Both the position numbers and the translations under genes were made by a program. A stretch of 64,000 nt of DNA from Phyllobacterium pellucidum (GTDB lineage: Bacteria; Pseudomonadota; Alphaproteobacteria; Rhizobiales; Rhizobiaceae), in the NCBI RefSeq assembly GCF_013327855.1, contig NZ_JABUMX010000002.1, forward strand, positions 620,001 to 684,000, given 5' to 3'. Positions 1-9,805 of the stretch are shown piece after piece. The notes under the pieces are model-generated. The model worked only from the letters and a program-made list of their open reading frames with translations. It ran no database searches and was not told the DNA's origin. How positions within the stretch are numbered: position 1 is the first letter of the stretch; every line of letters starts with the position of its first letter.

Positions 1-410
1 CGTTCCCGCACCGTTGTCCGATGCGCTTCGAAACGATCCGGATGCCACATCTGAAAGTGGGTGTTGGCGCCCGCAAAGGTCACATCCGACGAGACGCCCG
101 TATGCTCCCGGATGAAATCCGTGATCGTAATCCGCCCCTCCCCGTCGAGCTTCAGAAAGCCGCCGTCGGCGTGCAGGTAAAAGGACATGTCGTCCGCCGT
201 CTCCGCGAAAGGATCCTCGTTCTCCAAACGCTTGTCGAACCGGCTCAGGAGCTCCGGCCCGCCCACATCGAGGGCAGGCAGATGCAGAGAACGCAGCGCA
301 TAGAGCTCTGCGTGACCGGCCTTCTGGATAATCGAACGGAAGTGCGCCGGCACCGAGACCCGCCCCTTGGCGTCGATCCTGTTCGTTATATTTCCGAGGA
401 ACCGGTTCAA
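1..410 (-). CDS. mraZ: MraZ transcriptional regulator, C-terminus beyond window
   Basis: The minus-strand translation begins NRFLGNITNRIDAKGRVSVP, which is the diagnostic MraZ N-terminus (AbrB/SpoVT-type DNA-binding fold). About 136 codons are visible before the window edge, so the 3' end is missing. MraZ binds DNA and controls the division and cell-wall (dcw) operon that it normally heads. I placed the start at the TTG at 410 because family members begin at this Asn-Arg-Phe; an in-frame ATG at 443 would add 11 residues and follows a GAG, so it remains possible. The gene runs out of the window, presumably towards mraW/rsmH and ftsL. Identification is secure; the start is not. Confidence 0.9.
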   Translation of the reverse strand, partial: MNRFLGNITNRIDAKGRVSVPAHFRSIIQKAGHAELYALRSLHLPALDVGGPELLSRFDKRLENEDPFAETADDMSFYLHADGGFLKLDGEGRITITDFIREHTGVSSDVTFAGANTHFQMWHPDRFEAHRTTVRE

Positions 411-586
411 GACGTAACACCGCCGTTTCCGCCCCGTCCGCATTTCTCGGGGTGCCAATGGTTGTAACTTCCGATGGTTCGGACAAGGCATCGGCATGGT
501 CAGCCCATGGCCAGCCCTGGCATGCGTGTTCGTAATGCGGGGGACACCGTGTCGAATGAACGCTACTGATGAAATCAATCGGTATC

Positions 587-611
587 ATGGGGCACTATGG
601 GCGTCAATGGG
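587..611. promoter_or_regulatory. Three ATGGG direct repeats, probable MraZ box
   Basis: ATGGG occurs at 587, 597 and 607, an exact 10-bp period. MraZ proteins are known to bind several TGGG-type direct repeats separated by 5-bp spacers upstream of mraZ. The repeats lie about 145-200 bases upstream of the mraZ start. They read TGGG on the plus strand while mraZ is on the minus strand, so the orientation is the only uncomfortable point. Autoregulation of mraZ is inferred. Confidence 0.6.
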
Positions 612-680
612 ACCAGCGGACACGGATAGGGAATGAGCCGTCAATTCGGCGCACTACCGGCGATTCTGAAATTTATCGCT

Positions 681-694
681 CATTAAGCTTAATG
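681..694. repeat. 14-bp perfect palindrome CATTAAGCTTAATG
   Basis: A perfect palindrome lies between rnpB and mraZ, with imperfect extension on both sides to about 22 bp. It could be a regulator site or a transcript-end structure. No function can be assigned from sequence. Confidence 0.4.
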
Positions 695-732
695 AAGCGT
701 TAGGAAAGGCCACATTCACGCGTTCGCACCAC

Positions 733-761
733 TGTGAAGCCGCTCGCCAAGCGGCATCACA
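733..761. terminator. Hairpin beyond the 3' end of rnpB
   Basis: TGTGA and GCCGCT pair with AGCGGC and TCACA around a 5-base loop, with single mismatched A residues between the two stem blocks. It begins about 28 bases beyond the mature 3' end of rnpB. No U-run follows on either strand, so it may be a processing or stabilising hairpin rather than a true intrinsic terminator. Confidence 0.4.
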
Positions 762-788
762 GTGATCGATCATCCCATGGAAATTGAA

Positions 789-1228
789 GTGCCAGCTGGC
801 CTGTAAGCCGGGTTCTGTATGGCCGGGCTCGCGCCCGACGCGGCAGCCATTCATCTTGGACGGACGTTGCCGCCCGCCTCCTGCAACCCACCCGGACGAC
901 TGACCCGGAAACTGATCGCCAGGCTTGCGCCCGGCACGCCGTCCCTATTCGGTTTTGCTCCCGGTGGGGTTTGCCGTGCCGCCCCTGTTACCAGTTGCGC
1001 GGTGGGCTCTTACCCCACCCTTTCACCCTTACCCCGCCAGTATTTTGGCTCGGACCAGCGTTGCGTGGTCGCAGCCGAAATACAGGCGGGGCGGTTTCCT
1101 TTCTGTGGCACTTTCCCTGGGGTCGCCCCCGCCGGACGTTATCCGGCACCGTGTTCCCTGGAGCCCGGACTTTCCTCACATGCCGCCTTTCGGCTTTTGA
1201 CATGCGCGGCTGCCCAGCCAGCTGGCGA
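789..1228 (-). ncRNA. rnpB: RNase P RNA (bacterial class A)
   Basis: Read on the minus strand, the RNA has the RNase P landmarks: GAGGAAAGTCCGGGCTCC near the 5' end (P3/P4 region), the run ending ACAGAAA, and near the 3' end CAGAACCCGGCTTACAG, which carries the conserved sequence pairing back in P4. The two ends close with GCCAGCTGGC at 1217-1226 pairing with the same self-complementary motif at 791-800 (P1 helix). It is the catalytic RNA that matures tRNA 5' ends. A possible -10 (TATACG, 1231-1236) lies just upstream. The long plus-strand open frame over this region is an artefact. End positions are accurate to a few bases. Confidence 0.95.
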
Positions 1229-1268
1229 CGCGTATAAAGGCGTTTCGCGCGAAAAACGCAAACGAAAA

Positions 1269-1296
1269 AAGGCCGGGCGTCCGGCCCGGCCTTTCA
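1269..1296 (-). terminator. Intrinsic terminator of the lytic transglycosylase gene
   Basis: On the minus strand AAGGCCGGGC pairs with GCCCGGCCTT around a 5-base loop and is followed by a T-run. It lies about 30 bases after the stop codon at 1323 and separates that gene from rnpB. Confidence 0.8.
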
Positions 1297-1322
1297 AATC
1301 ATGCGGTGATTACACCCAAAGC

Positions 1323-2087
1323 CTAGTTGGATGCCATCTCCAGCTTCACCTTGGCGCAGTAATTGGCCGAAACCGGGTTCATGCGCGTCGCGCCATGACC
1401 GGCATTGTAGCGCAGGATCGTCCCGCAGGTGGTGCCGTTGCCGAGCTTATGGGCACCGGCAAGATACTTCATCCCCCAGCGGATATTTTCCTCCGGGTTG
1501 TAGAGCGCCTGGCGCGTACCGGTATAGCCGAGGCCACGGGCCGTCTCATACTTGATCTGCATCAAGCCGATTTCGCCGGCGCTGCCGGTCATGTTCGGCT
1601 GGTAATTGCTTTCAACGCGAATGACGGCATTGGCAAGCGCGACCGGTACGCCATAGGAGGCGGCGTAGGAATTGATGATCGTCGAATACTTGGTCCCGCC
1701 GATCGCCGAAGCGCCGGCAGACGCGATGCTCCCCGTCGTCATCGTATCGACGCTGGCAATGGTCTCGTTGACGACAGTGGTCTTGATGCGGGCCTTGGCC
1801 TGAACGACGGGCCGCTTGTGCGAGGCGGATTTCTTGCTGACGCGCTGCTGCTTGGCAGCTGCCTTTTTCGTTGCCGGCGCCTTGGCGACGCGTTTACCCT
1901 TTTCCTTCGACTGGGTGATTTTTGCGGCCGGAGCTGCCTTGGCCTTTGCCTGGGCTTCCCGTTCACGCTTCAACTTGATGTAATCAGCGATACTGTTCGG
2001 CTCTGCCGGGCTGCTGAGTGCTGAATTTGAGCCATAGAAGGCCATCGCCCCGAAAAGGGCGAGAATCATACCAAATTTTTTGTTCAT
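1323..2087 (-). CDS. Periplasmic lytic transglycosylase (SLT fold)
   Basis: The 254-residue protein cleaves the MurNAc-GlcNAc bond of peptidoglycan by the family mechanism. Residues 1-26 form a signal peptide; 30-125 is a low-complexity Lys/Ala-rich linker; 132-254 is the SLT domain with catalytic Glu159 (IRVESNYQ), the GEIGLMQI motif at 171-178 and YNAGHG at 227-232. Cys221 and Cys244 may form a disulfide. I chose the ATG at 2087 because it begins the signal peptide; an open frame extends 20 codons further but carries no export signal. It is a single gene with its own terminator, next to other murein genes. The basic linker probably contacts the wall, which is inference. Confidence 0.88.
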   Translation of the reverse strand: MNKKFGMILALFGAMAFYGSNSALSSPAEPNSIADYIKLKREREAQAKAKAAPAAKITQSKEKGKRVAKAPATKKAAAKQQRVSKKSASHKRPVVQAKARIKTTVVNETIASVDTMTTGSIASAGASAIGGTKYSTIINSYAASYGVPVALANAVIRVESNYQPNMTGSAGEIGLMQIKYETARGLGYTGTRQALYNPEENIRWGMKYLAGAHKLGNGTTCGTILRYNAGHGATRMNPVSANYCAKVKLEMASN

Positions 2088-2298
2088 CGTTTTCCGTCTA
2101 GAAGCTTGGGCGACACGAATGTGCACACCGGGATCGTTCCGTGCCAAAAATCAAAAGGGCAGAGCCGGAACACTGGCCAAGGATTTGACGGTCCAATGCA
2201 GCCGAATATTGATCGGCCAAATAACAAAATGTAACCCATTGATATATATAGGTTGCATTGCACAAAACGAGCCGGAAAAGTTTTTTTGGTTCAAACGC

Positions 2299-3063
2299 TT
2301 ACGCAGAGAGAGCAGGCAGCGAATAAAGTAGTCGATGCAGGGTCTCGATAGTTGACATGTCGGCGACTCCATCGACTTTTTCGGCGCGAAAATGGCGCTG
2401 GAACGCTAAAATGCCCAATTGTGTCGCGTTTCCGAAGACCCCGTCGATGGGGACGCCATAGCCGTAAAGTGCCAGCATGGACTGCAAAGCCTCGACCGGC
2501 TGGCCCTGATCGCCGAGCGTGAAGAAACGCCCGCCTCTGATCGGCGACGCTTTCACCCAGTGACCGACGCCGGCATCGTAAAGGACAGGCCAGGGAAACT
2601 TCTCGCCGGGATCGATCTTGCGCGCCGGAGCGATGTCGGAATGGGCAAGCACCGCCTCGGGCCGGATGCCATGGCGGGATACGATGCCCTTGCAAAGGTC
2701 TATGACGGCATCGATCTGGACGGGTTCGAAATCGGGAAAGCCGAGAAGCGGACCGCCGTTCACGATCTCGATACCCACCGAGCAGGAGTTGATGTCTGTC
2801 TCGCCCTTCCAGAAGCTCTGGCCTGCATGCCACGCCCGTTCGCTCTCGGGCACCATCTGCACGATCCGCCCATCCTCGTGGACGACGTAGTGAGCGGAGA
2901 CTTCGCTTTGGGGATTGGCGAGCCAGTTCTGTGCGGCCTCGCCGGTCTCCATGCCCGTATAGTGCAATATGAGATATGACGGTCGCTTGCCATCCTTGCG
3001 CGGCCCGAAATTGGGCGAGGCATGGACGTCGGCGGAAAGGTGGTCCGGCTTAAACCCGCTCAT
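2299..3063 (-). CDS. N-acetylmuramoyl-L-alanine amidase, AmpD-like, with PG-binding domain
   Basis: The 254-residue protein combines an Amidase_2 domain (about 25-160) and a C-terminal PG_binding_1 domain (about 183-245). Zinc ligands His34 (ILHYTG) and His141 with Asp151 (AHSDIAP...KIDPG) are present, as is the catalytic-type Lys149. There is no signal peptide, so a cytoplasmic role in trimming anhydro-muropeptides, as for AmpD, is likely; the C-terminal binding domain is also seen in the AmiD-type relatives, which are exported. The start overlaps the preceding J-domain gene by 14 bases, indicating cotranscription and coupling. The closing stretch before the stop at 2299 is near the family's normal end. 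Confidence 0.9.
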   Translation of the reverse strand: MSGFKPDHLSADVHASPNFGPRKDGKRPSYLILHYTGMETGEAAQNWLANPQSEVSAHYVVHEDGRIVQMVPESERAWHAGQSFWKGETDINSCSVGIEIVNGGPLLGFPDFEPVQIDAVIDLCKGIVSRHGIRPEAVLAHSDIAPARKIDPGEKFPWPVLYDAGVGHWVKASPIRGGRFFTLGDQGQPVEALQSMLALYGYGVPIDGVFGNATQLGILAFQRHFRAEKVDGVADMSTIETLHRLLYSLPALSA

Positions 3064-3769
3064 ACGCCTTCAGGTCTTTTTCAACCCGGTCCCAGGCGGC
3101 ATTGATCGCTGCGATGCGCTGGTTGGCGATGGCGATGAATTCTTCCGGCACGCCGCGAGCGATCAGAACGTCCGGGTGGTTCTCACGCACCAGCGCGCGG
3201 TACTGCTTGCGGGCCTCTTCGAAACTGACGCCGTGCGAAAGGCCAAGGACCCGGTAAGGGTCCGTCTGCCCTAGACCGACATGGCGCGCGAGTATCCGGT
3301 CGAACTGTTCTTCGTCGAGCTGAAAGATTTCAGCCACGGTTCCGAGGAAAACGAGTTCCTTGTCATGCAGGGCGCCGTCAGCCTTGGCGATGTGAAAGAG
3401 CCCATCCAGAATGTCTTCGAGCATCTTGCAATTGGGCTTGCCGGTCCCACAAAGCCCGGACAATTGCGTCGCATAGGCCTCATAGCCGGCTACGTCCTGC
3501 TTTGCGAGATTGTAAAGGCTTGTAACCTGCTCCTGATACTGCGGCGGGACGTGGAATATCTCGTGAAACGCGTTCACCTCGGCCTGCGTCACGATACCGT
3601 CAGCCTTCGCCATCTTCGCCGAAAGCGCAATCATGGCAATGGAGAAAGCCACGCGCCGGCGCGTCTCCGGATCGCCCTCAAACGTGGTTCGGACGGCTTC
3701 GATGATGCTCGAGAATGCATCGATCGCAGTGCTGGTAATGAAATCGCTGATGCGGCGCCAAATCGACAT
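3050..3769 (-). CDS. TerB-like plus C-terminal J-domain protein (DjlA type)
   Basis: The 239-residue protein has a helical TerB-like domain (about 35-160) followed by a J domain at 170-239 with the HPD tripeptide at 198-200, the residue set that stimulates DnaK ATPase. DjlA-family proteins have the same order but usually a clear N-terminal membrane anchor; here the first 25 residues are only moderately hydrophobic, so location is uncertain. It is first in a two-gene operon with the AmpD-like amidase. A chaperone-adaptor role is family knowledge; a link to the envelope is inferred from context. Confidence 0.85.
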   Translation of the reverse strand: MSIWRRISDFITSTAIDAFSSIIEAVRTTFEGDPETRRRVAFSIAMIALSAKMAKADGIVTQAEVNAFHEIFHVPPQYQEQVTSLYNLAKQDVAGYEAYATQLSGLCGTGKPNCKMLEDILDGLFHIAKADGALHDKELVFLGTVAEIFQLDEEQFDRILARHVGLGQTDPYRVLGLSHGVSFEEARKQYRALVRENHPDVLIARGVPEEFIAIANQRIAAINAAWDRVEKDLKAYERV

Positions 3770-3896
3770 GACTTCGTTTTATTCAAATTCATTCGCAAAT
3801 GCGAGAGCCATATCAATGTCGCGGCGGTGGACGCGTTGCCGCATGGCGCGCACCACGTTCGGCCGGACGGCGGAGCGCCCGGCCGAACGGCAAGCG

Positions 3897-4307
3897 CTAT
3901 TGCATGCCGAGCGCGTCCTTGATGGCCTTCTCTGCCTCGTCCGCAGCGACCTTGGCCTGGTCGTCGGTCTGGCCAGCCGATTTGGCAGCGTCTTCCGCAG
4001 CCTTGCGCGCCGTCGCTACCGCTGACTGCTTCTGCTCAGGCGTCATCGTCGCTGCCTGCTCTTTCAGCTTGTTCAAGGTGTCTTGAGCATTCATCGGCGT
4101 TGCGGGTGTCGCGGCAGGGGCTGCGGGAGCCGCGGGCGTCTCGGTTGCCGCCGGGGCAGCAGGCGCAGGCGCTGGTGCCGGGGCGGGAGCCGGAGCTGGC
4201 TCTTCGGTTTTAGCCGGAGCCTGTTCCGATTTCTGTTCGCTCTCGCCGCAACCGGCAAGCACAAGAAGTGAGGCTGTCGCCATCGCCACAAAAAGTCTGT
4301 TCTTCAT
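3897..4307 (-). CDS. Small Pro/Ala-rich lipoprotein, function unknown
   Basis: The 136-residue protein has a lipoprotein signal with lipobox LVLAGC, so Cys20 would be acylated and anchor it in the envelope. Residues about 30-75 are repeats of Pro and Ala with some Glu, likely an extended spacer. The C-terminal 60 residues are charged, Lys/Ala/Glu/Asp-rich and predicted helical. No catalytic motif is visible. It is separated from the J-domain gene by about 130 bases and is divergent from the oxoprolinase gene. I do not recognise a family beyond lipoprotein. Confidence 0.75.
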   Translation of the reverse strand: MKNRLFVAMATASLLVLAGCGESEQKSEQAPAKTEEPAPAPAPAPAPAPAAPAATETPAAPAAPAATPATPMNAQDTLNKLKEQAATMTPEQKQSAVATARKAAEDAAKSAGQTDDQAKVAADEAEKAIKDALGMQ

Positions 4308-4540
4308 CGTTTCCTCTCCATCGCTAAAACTGGCCCCTCGCCTTAGCTTAAAACGAATTGGCGGCTGGCGGCGGTTTGTTTGCGCATTCAGTTAATTTTC
4401 CCGTGGATATCAACGGTTTCGCGCGAATCTTAACGTAGAATCTTCCATGATTGCGCTTGTTGCCGTTTGGCTTATTCTCACTTGGGGCATGTGCGAGGTT
4501 TTTTCCGCGCCGCCGAATCACCTGAAGACGGAGGCTGCCC

Positions 4541-7500
4541 GTGAAGGACAGATGGGATTTCTGGATCGATCGCGGTGGCACGTTCACCGATGTGATTGCG
4601 CGCGATCCGGCTGGGCAGCTTCATGCCCATAAGCTCCTCTCCGAGAATCCCGAAGCCTATAAGGACGCCGCCATCCAGGGCATTCGCGAACTCCTCGGCG
4701 TCGAGCCGGGCGATCACATTCCGTCCGAACGCATCGGCGAGGTGAAGATGGGGACGACGGTCGCGACCAATGCGCTGCTTGAGCGCATGGGCGACCGGAC
4801 CTTGCTCGTCATAACACGCGGTTTCCGCGATGCCCTGAGGATTGCCTACCAGGCGCGGCCCGACATCTTTGCGAAGGAAATCATTCTTCCCGAACAGCTC
4901 TACGAGCGCGTCGTCGAGATCGATGAGCGCGTGCGAACGGACGGCACAGTGGAAGTTGCGCCGGATGCCGCGCAGATACGCGACTTGTTGAGCGAGGCCA
5001 AGGCGGAAGGGATCAATGCCGTCGCCATCGTCTTCATGCATGCCTGGAACTATCCGGCACACGAACAGCTTGCAGCCCGGGTGGCGCGGGACCTCGGGTT
5101 CGGACAGGTGTCGGTCAGCCATGAAGTTTCGCCGCTCGCCAAGCTCGTCGGGCGTGGCGACACCACCGTTGTCGACGCCTATCTGTCTCCAATCCTGCGC
5201 CGCTACGTTGATCGGGTTGCCGGTGAGCTTGGCGCGGGCGACGGGGCGGAACAGGGGCCGCGCCTCTCCTTCATGATGTCGTCAGGCGGGCTGACGGCAG
5301 CCGATCTTTTTCAGGGCAAGGACGCCATTTTGTCCGGTCCTGCGGGCGGCGTCGTCGGCATGGTCGAGACGGCACGGCTTGCGGGGTTCGGCCGGGTGAT
5401 CGGCTTCGACATGGGCGGGACCAGCACGGATGTCGCCCACTACGATGGGGATTATGAGCGCGCCTTCGATACGGAAGTCGCTGGAGTGCGCATCCGCGCG
5501 CCGATGATGCGCATTCATACGGTCGCCGCAGGCGGCGGTTCCATTTTGCACTACAGCGCGGGGCGCTTCCAGGCCGGTCCCGATTCGGCCGGTGCTAATC
5601 CAGGCCCCGCCTGCTACCGGCGCGGTGGGCCGCTTGCGGTTACGGACGCCAATGTCATGCTCGGCAAGCTGCGGCCCGAATATTTTCCGGCGATCTTCGG
5701 CCCCGGCCAAGACAAGCGGCTCGATGCTGAGATCGTTGCGAGAAAATTTGCGAAGCTTGCGGCAGATATCGGCGACGGCAAGACGCCGGAAGAGGTTGCC
5801 GAAGGTTTCGTGACGATCGCAGTCGAGAATATGGCGAATGCGATCAAGAAGATATCGGTGCAGCGCGGATACGACGTCACCGGCTATCTCCTGAATTGCT
5901 TCGGCGGCGCGGGCGGGCAACATGCCTGCCTTGTTGCCGACGCGCTCGGCATGGAAGCGGTGCTTATCCATCCCTTCTCCGGCCTGCTCTCAGCCTACGG
6001 TATCGGCCTTTCCTCGATATTCGCGTCACGGCAACAGGCGCTGGTCAAACCGCTTTCTTCTGAAAACCTTAAGGAAATTCGCGAACTCGTTGCGCGCCTG
6101 TCGGCTGCCGTAACGACCGAACTTGCAGGCCAGAGTGTTCCGGCCGAGGCAATTGCGGCGCGTCCCATCGTGCATCTGCGCTATGACGGAACCGATACGA
6201 CGATCCCCATCGATTTCAGCGCCTTTGCAATTGATGGAGCGCGCGCTGCCTTCGAAGCTGCTCACAAGGCCCAGTTCGGCTTCATATACGACAATAAGGG
6301 CATCGTGGTCGAAGCTGTCGGCGTCGAGGGCATGGATTCCCGCGAGCAGACGCAAGTCGAAAAGAAGCAGGCTCGGGTTGCGGAAGAACCGCAGCACGAA
6401 AACACGTGCCGGATTTTTTCCGGCGGTGCGTTTCACGACGCTCCGGCGTTCCGGCGGGAAAGCCTCGCGCCCGGGCATGAGATCAAGGGTCCGGCCCTGA
6501 TCATCGAGCCGCATCAGACCATTGTCGTCGAGCCCGGCTGGCGCGCGCAGATCACGGACTTGAACCATGTCCTCATGCGCCGGGCCGAAAAGAAGCTTCG
6601 CACGGCCGCGCTCGGCACCGAAGCCGATCCGATCATGCTCGAGGTTTTCAATAATCTCTTCATGTCGATCGCCGAACAGATGGGCGTGACGCTGCAGAAC
6701 ACCGCCTATTCGGTCAACATCAAGGAACGTCTCGATTTTTCCTGCGCCGTGTTCGACGGCAGCGGCGCCCTCGTCGCCAACGCACCGCACATGCCCGTGC
6801 ATCTCGGCTCCATGGACCGCTCGGTCGAGACGATCATCAAGCTCAATGCCGGCGATATCCATCCGGGCGATGTCTTTGCCCTCAATGCTCCGTATAATGG
6901 CGGCACGCACCTCCCGGATATCACTGTGGTGACACCGGTCTTCGACGATGCGGGAAAAAACATTCTCTTCTACGCCGCCTCACGTGGCCATCATGCCGAT
7001 ATTGGCGGTTCCGCGCCGGGATCGATGACGCCGCTCGCGACGACCGTCGATGAAGAAGGTGTTCTCATCGACAATTTCCGTCTCGTCGAGCGTGGCCGCT
7101 TTCGTGAACGGGAATTGACTGCGCTTCTCACCGATCACCCTTTCCCTGTGCGCAATGTCCATCAGAACATCGCCGACCTGAAGGCGCAGATCGCGGCCAA
7201 CGAAAAAGGCGTTGCTGAGCTTAAGAAGATGATAGGCCAGTTCGGGCTCGGCGTGGTCGAAGCCTATATGGGCCATGTCCAGGACAATGCGGCGGAGAGT
7301 GTGCGGGCCGTGCTCGACCGGCTGCCGGAGCAATCCGAATACAGCTACGAGACCGACACCGGCCAGACGATTGCGGTGAAGATTACCGTCGATCGCAACG
7401 AGCGCCGGGCAAAGGTGGATTTTACCGGCACGTCACCGGTCATGAAAAACAACTTCAATGCGCCGGAGCCTGTGGCGCGCGCAGCAGTGCTCTACGTATT

Positions 7501-8176
7501 CCGTGTCATGGTCGAAGGCACGATACCGATGAATGCCGGCTGTCTGCGTCCTATCGACATCATCATCCCAGATGGGTCGATGCTGAAGCCCACCTACCCG
7601 GCGGCCGTCGTTGCCGGCAATGTTGAAACATCGCAGCATGTCACCAACGCCCTGTTTGGCGCCTTGGGCGCGATGGCGAATTCGCAAGGGACGATGAATA
7701 ATCTGACCTTCGGCAACGATCGCTATCAATATTACGAGACGATCTGCTCGGGATCGCCCGCAGGCCATTTCAACGACGGCACCGGCTTTGCCGGAACCGC
7801 CGCCGTCCATACACACATGACCAATTCACGCCTCACGGATCCCGAAATCCTCGAAATGCGCTTCCCGGTCCTGCTCGAGGATTTTCATATCCGCGATGGT
7901 TCCGGCGGCACCGGGACGTTCCCGGGCGGCAACGGCACGCAGCGGACGATCCGTTTCCTCGAACGGATGGATTGCGCCATCCTGTCGTCGCATCGCAGCC
8001 GGCCGCCCGAAGGCCTCGACGGCGGGGGCGATGGCGAGACAGGCAAGACGCAAGTGCGTCGCAACAATAGAACAACCGAAACGCTCAAAGCTTGCGACCA
8101 GACCGTTCTCGACTCCGGTGAAGCTGTAATACTCACGACGCCCACCCCCGGCGGTTATGGAAAGAATGATGGTTGA
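4541..8176 (+). CDS. 5-oxoprolinase-type hydantoinase, HyuA-HyuB fusion
   Basis: At 1211 residues this matches full-length ATP-dependent 5-oxoprolinases, which open 5-oxoproline to glutamate. The first half (to about 690) is the HyuA/HydA part: DRGGTFTDV near residue 10, GPAGGVVG, and [11 protein letters not shown] near 290, the actin-like ATP-binding motifs. The second half (about 695-1200) is the HyuB part with the [13 protein letters not shown] and GSMTP-type stretches. The GTG start at 4541 follows GGAGG at 4531. Fusion of both subunits is usual for eukaryotic and some bacterial oxoprolinases; an N-methylhydantoinase or other lactamase substrate cannot be excluded. It overlaps the GNAT gene by 20 bases. 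Confidence 0.85.
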   Translation: MKDRWDFWIDRGGTFTDVIARDPAGQLHAHKLLSENPEAYKDAAIQGIRELLGVEPGDHIPSERIGEVKMGTTVATNALLERMGDRTLLVITRGFRDALRIAYQARPDIFAKEIILPEQLYERVVEIDERVRTDGTVEVAPDAAQIRDLLSEAKAEGINAVAIVFMHAWNYPAHEQLAARVARDLGFGQVSVSHEVSPLAKLVGRGDTTVVDAYLSPILRRYVDRVAGELGAGDGAEQGPRLSFMMSSGGLTAADLFQGKDAILSGPAGGVVGMVETARLAGFGRVIGFDMGGTSTDVAHYDGDYERAFDTEVAGVRIRAPMMRIHTVAAGGGSILHYSAGRFQAGPDSAGANPGPACYRRGGPLAVTDANVMLGKLRPEYFPAIFGPGQDKRLDAEIVARKFAKLAADIGDGKTPEEVAEGFVTIAVENMANAIKKISVQRGYDVTGYLLNCFGGAGGQHACLVADALGMEAVLIHPFSGLLSAYGIGLSSIFASRQQALVKPLSSENLKEIRELVARLSAAVTTELAGQSVPAEAIAARPIVHLRYDGTDTTIPIDFSAFAIDGARAAFEAAHKAQFGFIYDNKGIVVEAVGVEGMDSREQTQVEKKQARVAEEPQHENTCRIFSGGAFHDAPAFRRESLAPGHEIKGPALIIEPHQTIVVEPGWRAQITDLNHVLMRRAEKKLRTAALGTEADPIMLEVFNNLFMSIAEQMGVTLQNTAYSVNIKERLDFSCAVFDGSGALVANAPHMPVHLGSMDRSVETIIKLNAGDIHPGDVFALNAPYNGGTHLPDITVVTPVFDDAGKNILFYAASRGHHADIGGSAPGSMTPLATTVDEEGVLIDNFRLVERGRFRERELTALLTDHPFPVRNVHQNIADLKAQIAANEKGVAELKKMIGQFGLGVVEAYMGHVQDNAAESVRAVLDRLPEQSEYSYETDTGQTIAVKITVDRNERRAKVDFTGTSPVMKNNFNAPEPVARAAVLYVFRVMVEGTIPMNAGCLRPIDIIIPDGSMLKPTYPAAVVAGNVETSQHVTNALFGALGAMANSQGTMNNLTFGNDRYQYYETICSGSPAGHFNDGTGFAGTAAVHTHMTNSRLTDPEILEMRFPVLLEDFHIRDGSGGTGTFPGGNGTQRTIRFLERMDCAILSSHRSRPPEGLDGGGDGETGKTQVRRNNRTTETLKACDQTVLDSGEAVILTTPTPGGYGKNDG

Positions 8177-8705
8177 ACCGATGCAGATTGCAGTCAGGCG
8201 CCTCACCCGCGACGATGCGGAGCGTTTCCAGGCCCTGCGGCTGCATTGCCTGCAGACTGCACCCGAAGCATTTGGTTCGAGCTATGAGGAAGAGTGCGGC
8301 CGCGACATCGCCGAAATACGCTCGATGCTGGAGGCGCAGCCCAATGCGGTGTTTGGCGCCTTCGCCGGCGACCAGCTCGTTGGCCTTGCCGGCTTTGCCG
8401 TCAGTCCCAAAGCCAAGAAGCGTCATGTAGGCCTGCTATGGGGTGTCTTCGTCGATCCCGCCTGGCGAGGTCATGACTTGGGCAGACGATTGACTGCGGC
8501 CGAGTTCACCTTTGCAAAAAGCTTTCACTCAAGGAACACGTCGACGACGCCGCGCTGGCATCGCGAAAGCCAAGCGCGCTCGACACCGGCGGTCCAGATG
8601 CCCAGATACCTGAGAATCCGGTCTCCTGAACGATACTCGCCAAGATACTATGAGGGGGACGTTTCCTTGACCGCGACCCCTAGCGAACGCAGGGCGTTCC
8701 AGTAA
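8157..8705 (+). pseudogene. GNAT N-acetyltransferase, C-terminus lost
   Basis: The first ~115 residues are a typical GNAT: N-terminal IAVRRLTRDDAERFQALRL, the central strand GLLWGVFVDPAWRG and the acetyl-CoA loop G-x-x-LGRRL. After about position 8510 the translation turns into Ser/Arg/Pro-rich sequence with no GNAT character (strand 5 and the last helix are missing) and runs on to 8705, inside the opposing aroA gene. I read this as a gene truncated by replacement of its 3' end. It overlaps the end of the oxoprolinase gene, so it was once the second gene of that operon. A smaller start at the ATG at 8181 is possible. Confidence 0.7.
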
Positions 8706-9805
8706 CCTGGATAGGTTTTCGCCACGCAGCCGGAATCAAGGATGTTGATGCCTGGCAGTTTGAGGCCGGCCAGCGCGAAGCTCATCGCGATGCGGTGGTC
8801 AGAATGGGTATCGATGTCGACCTCGGAAAAGCTTGACTGCAAACCCGGGTCCGAGGCGACAAGCAGATCGTCTCCCTCCTCAATGCCGAGGCCTGGGCGA
8901 ATTGCGTTGAGCCCCGCAGCTAGCGCCGACACGCGGTCGCATTCCTTGACGCGCAGATTGGATAGCCCGCTGAATCGCACCGGTGTTTCGTTGAACGCCG
9001 CCAAGACCGCGATCGTAGGTATCGCGTCTTGCATCTGCGCGCCGTTGATGACAGCCGGCAACCGCGGAAACTGTCGGATGGTGGCCATTGCTCTGGCATC
9101 GGGTTGGGTGAATGCCTCCACCGGCATGCCTAGGTCAATTGAACCATTCGTGATCGCTTCCGCCGCCCACAGATAAGTAGCTGCAGACGCATCAGGTTCG
9201 ACTATGAAATCGGTGGCGATATAGCCGGTCGGCTGGACGCGCCAACTTGCATCTGATGTCTGCTCCACCATTGCGCCGAACTTCTCCATTGCCGCAAGTG
9301 TCAGATCGACATAGCCGCGCGCCCCGATAGCGGGGCCAGATAGTATGATGTCGATCGGCCCCTCGCCAAACGGCGCGATCATCAGCACAGCTGAGACATA
9401 TTGGCTCGATAGCGCGCCATCGATTTCGATCCGGCTGGTTTTCAGGCGGCCAGTGCCGCGCACGGTCACTGGCGGATAGCCAGCTTGGCTGAAGATGTCG
9501 ATGCCCGCAGCGCGCAGCGCTACAACGAGCGGTTCGATCGGTCGGAGGCGCATATAATCGTCGCCATCGACGATGACCGTTCCGTCCACGACCGCCGCCG
9601 CTGCCGTGATAAAGCGGGTAGCGGTGCCGGCATTCCCTAGAAATAGCGGAACCGCAGGTGAAGAAAGGCGGCCGCTGCTGGTCAATGTAAAACTGGTTTC
9701 GTCAGGCTCGCTGACCATCACGCCCATGTCGCGCATAGCCGCGGACATATAGCGTGTGTCGTCGCTCTTCAGCGCGCCGCGGATAAGGCTATTGCCAGGC
9801 GCCAT
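8648..9805 (-). CDS. aroA: EPSP synthase (class-I-like AroA), 5' end defective or non-canonical
   Basis: The enzyme joins shikimate-3-phosphate and PEP in the shikimate pathway. The visible 385 codons carry GNAGTATRF (57-65), SSQ (133-135), DAIPT with the catalytic-type Asp260, RVKECDR (285-291) and DHRIAMSF (336-343). The essential PGSKS..NR loop is encoded upstream of the first ATG (9805), in frame but with no ATG, GTG or TTG before the TGA at 9902-9904. So either translation starts at a rare codon or the gene carries a 5' frameshift (see the adjoining entry). Rhizobial housekeeping AroA is usually the class II (CP4-like) type; this one resembles class I, suggesting a second, acquired copy. 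It ends inside the fossil GNAT frame. Confidence 0.75.
   Translation of the reverse strand: MAPGNSLIRGALKSDDTRYMSAAMRDMGVMVSEPDETSFTLTSSGRLSSPAVPLFLGNAGTATRFITAAAAVVDGTVIVDGDDYMRLRPIEPLVVALRAAGIDIFSQAGYPPVTVRGTGRLKTSRIEIDGALSSQYVSAVLMIAPFGEGPIDIILSGPAIGARGYVDLTLAAMEKFGAMVEQTSDASWRVQPTGYIATDFIVEPDASAATYLWAAEAITNGSIDLGMPVEAFTQPDARAMATIRQFPRLPAVINGAQMQDAIPTIAVLAAFNETPVRFSGLSNLRVKECDRVSALAAGLNAIRPGLGIEEGDDLLVASDPGLQSSFSEVDIDTHSDHRIAMSFALAGLKLPGINILDSGCVAKTYPGYWNALRSLGVAVKETSPS

Noticed and set aside
819-2024. 401-codon plus-strand open frame over rnpB and the transglycosylase gene
   Set aside because: It is antisense to RNase P RNA and to a clear murein enzyme, has no domain and no ribosome site.
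8513-8640. Short frames on both strands between the GNAT fragment and aroA as a transposase remnant
   Set aside because: The translations look protein-like for about 35 residues but match no transposase or recombinase I know, and no terminal inverted repeats were found.
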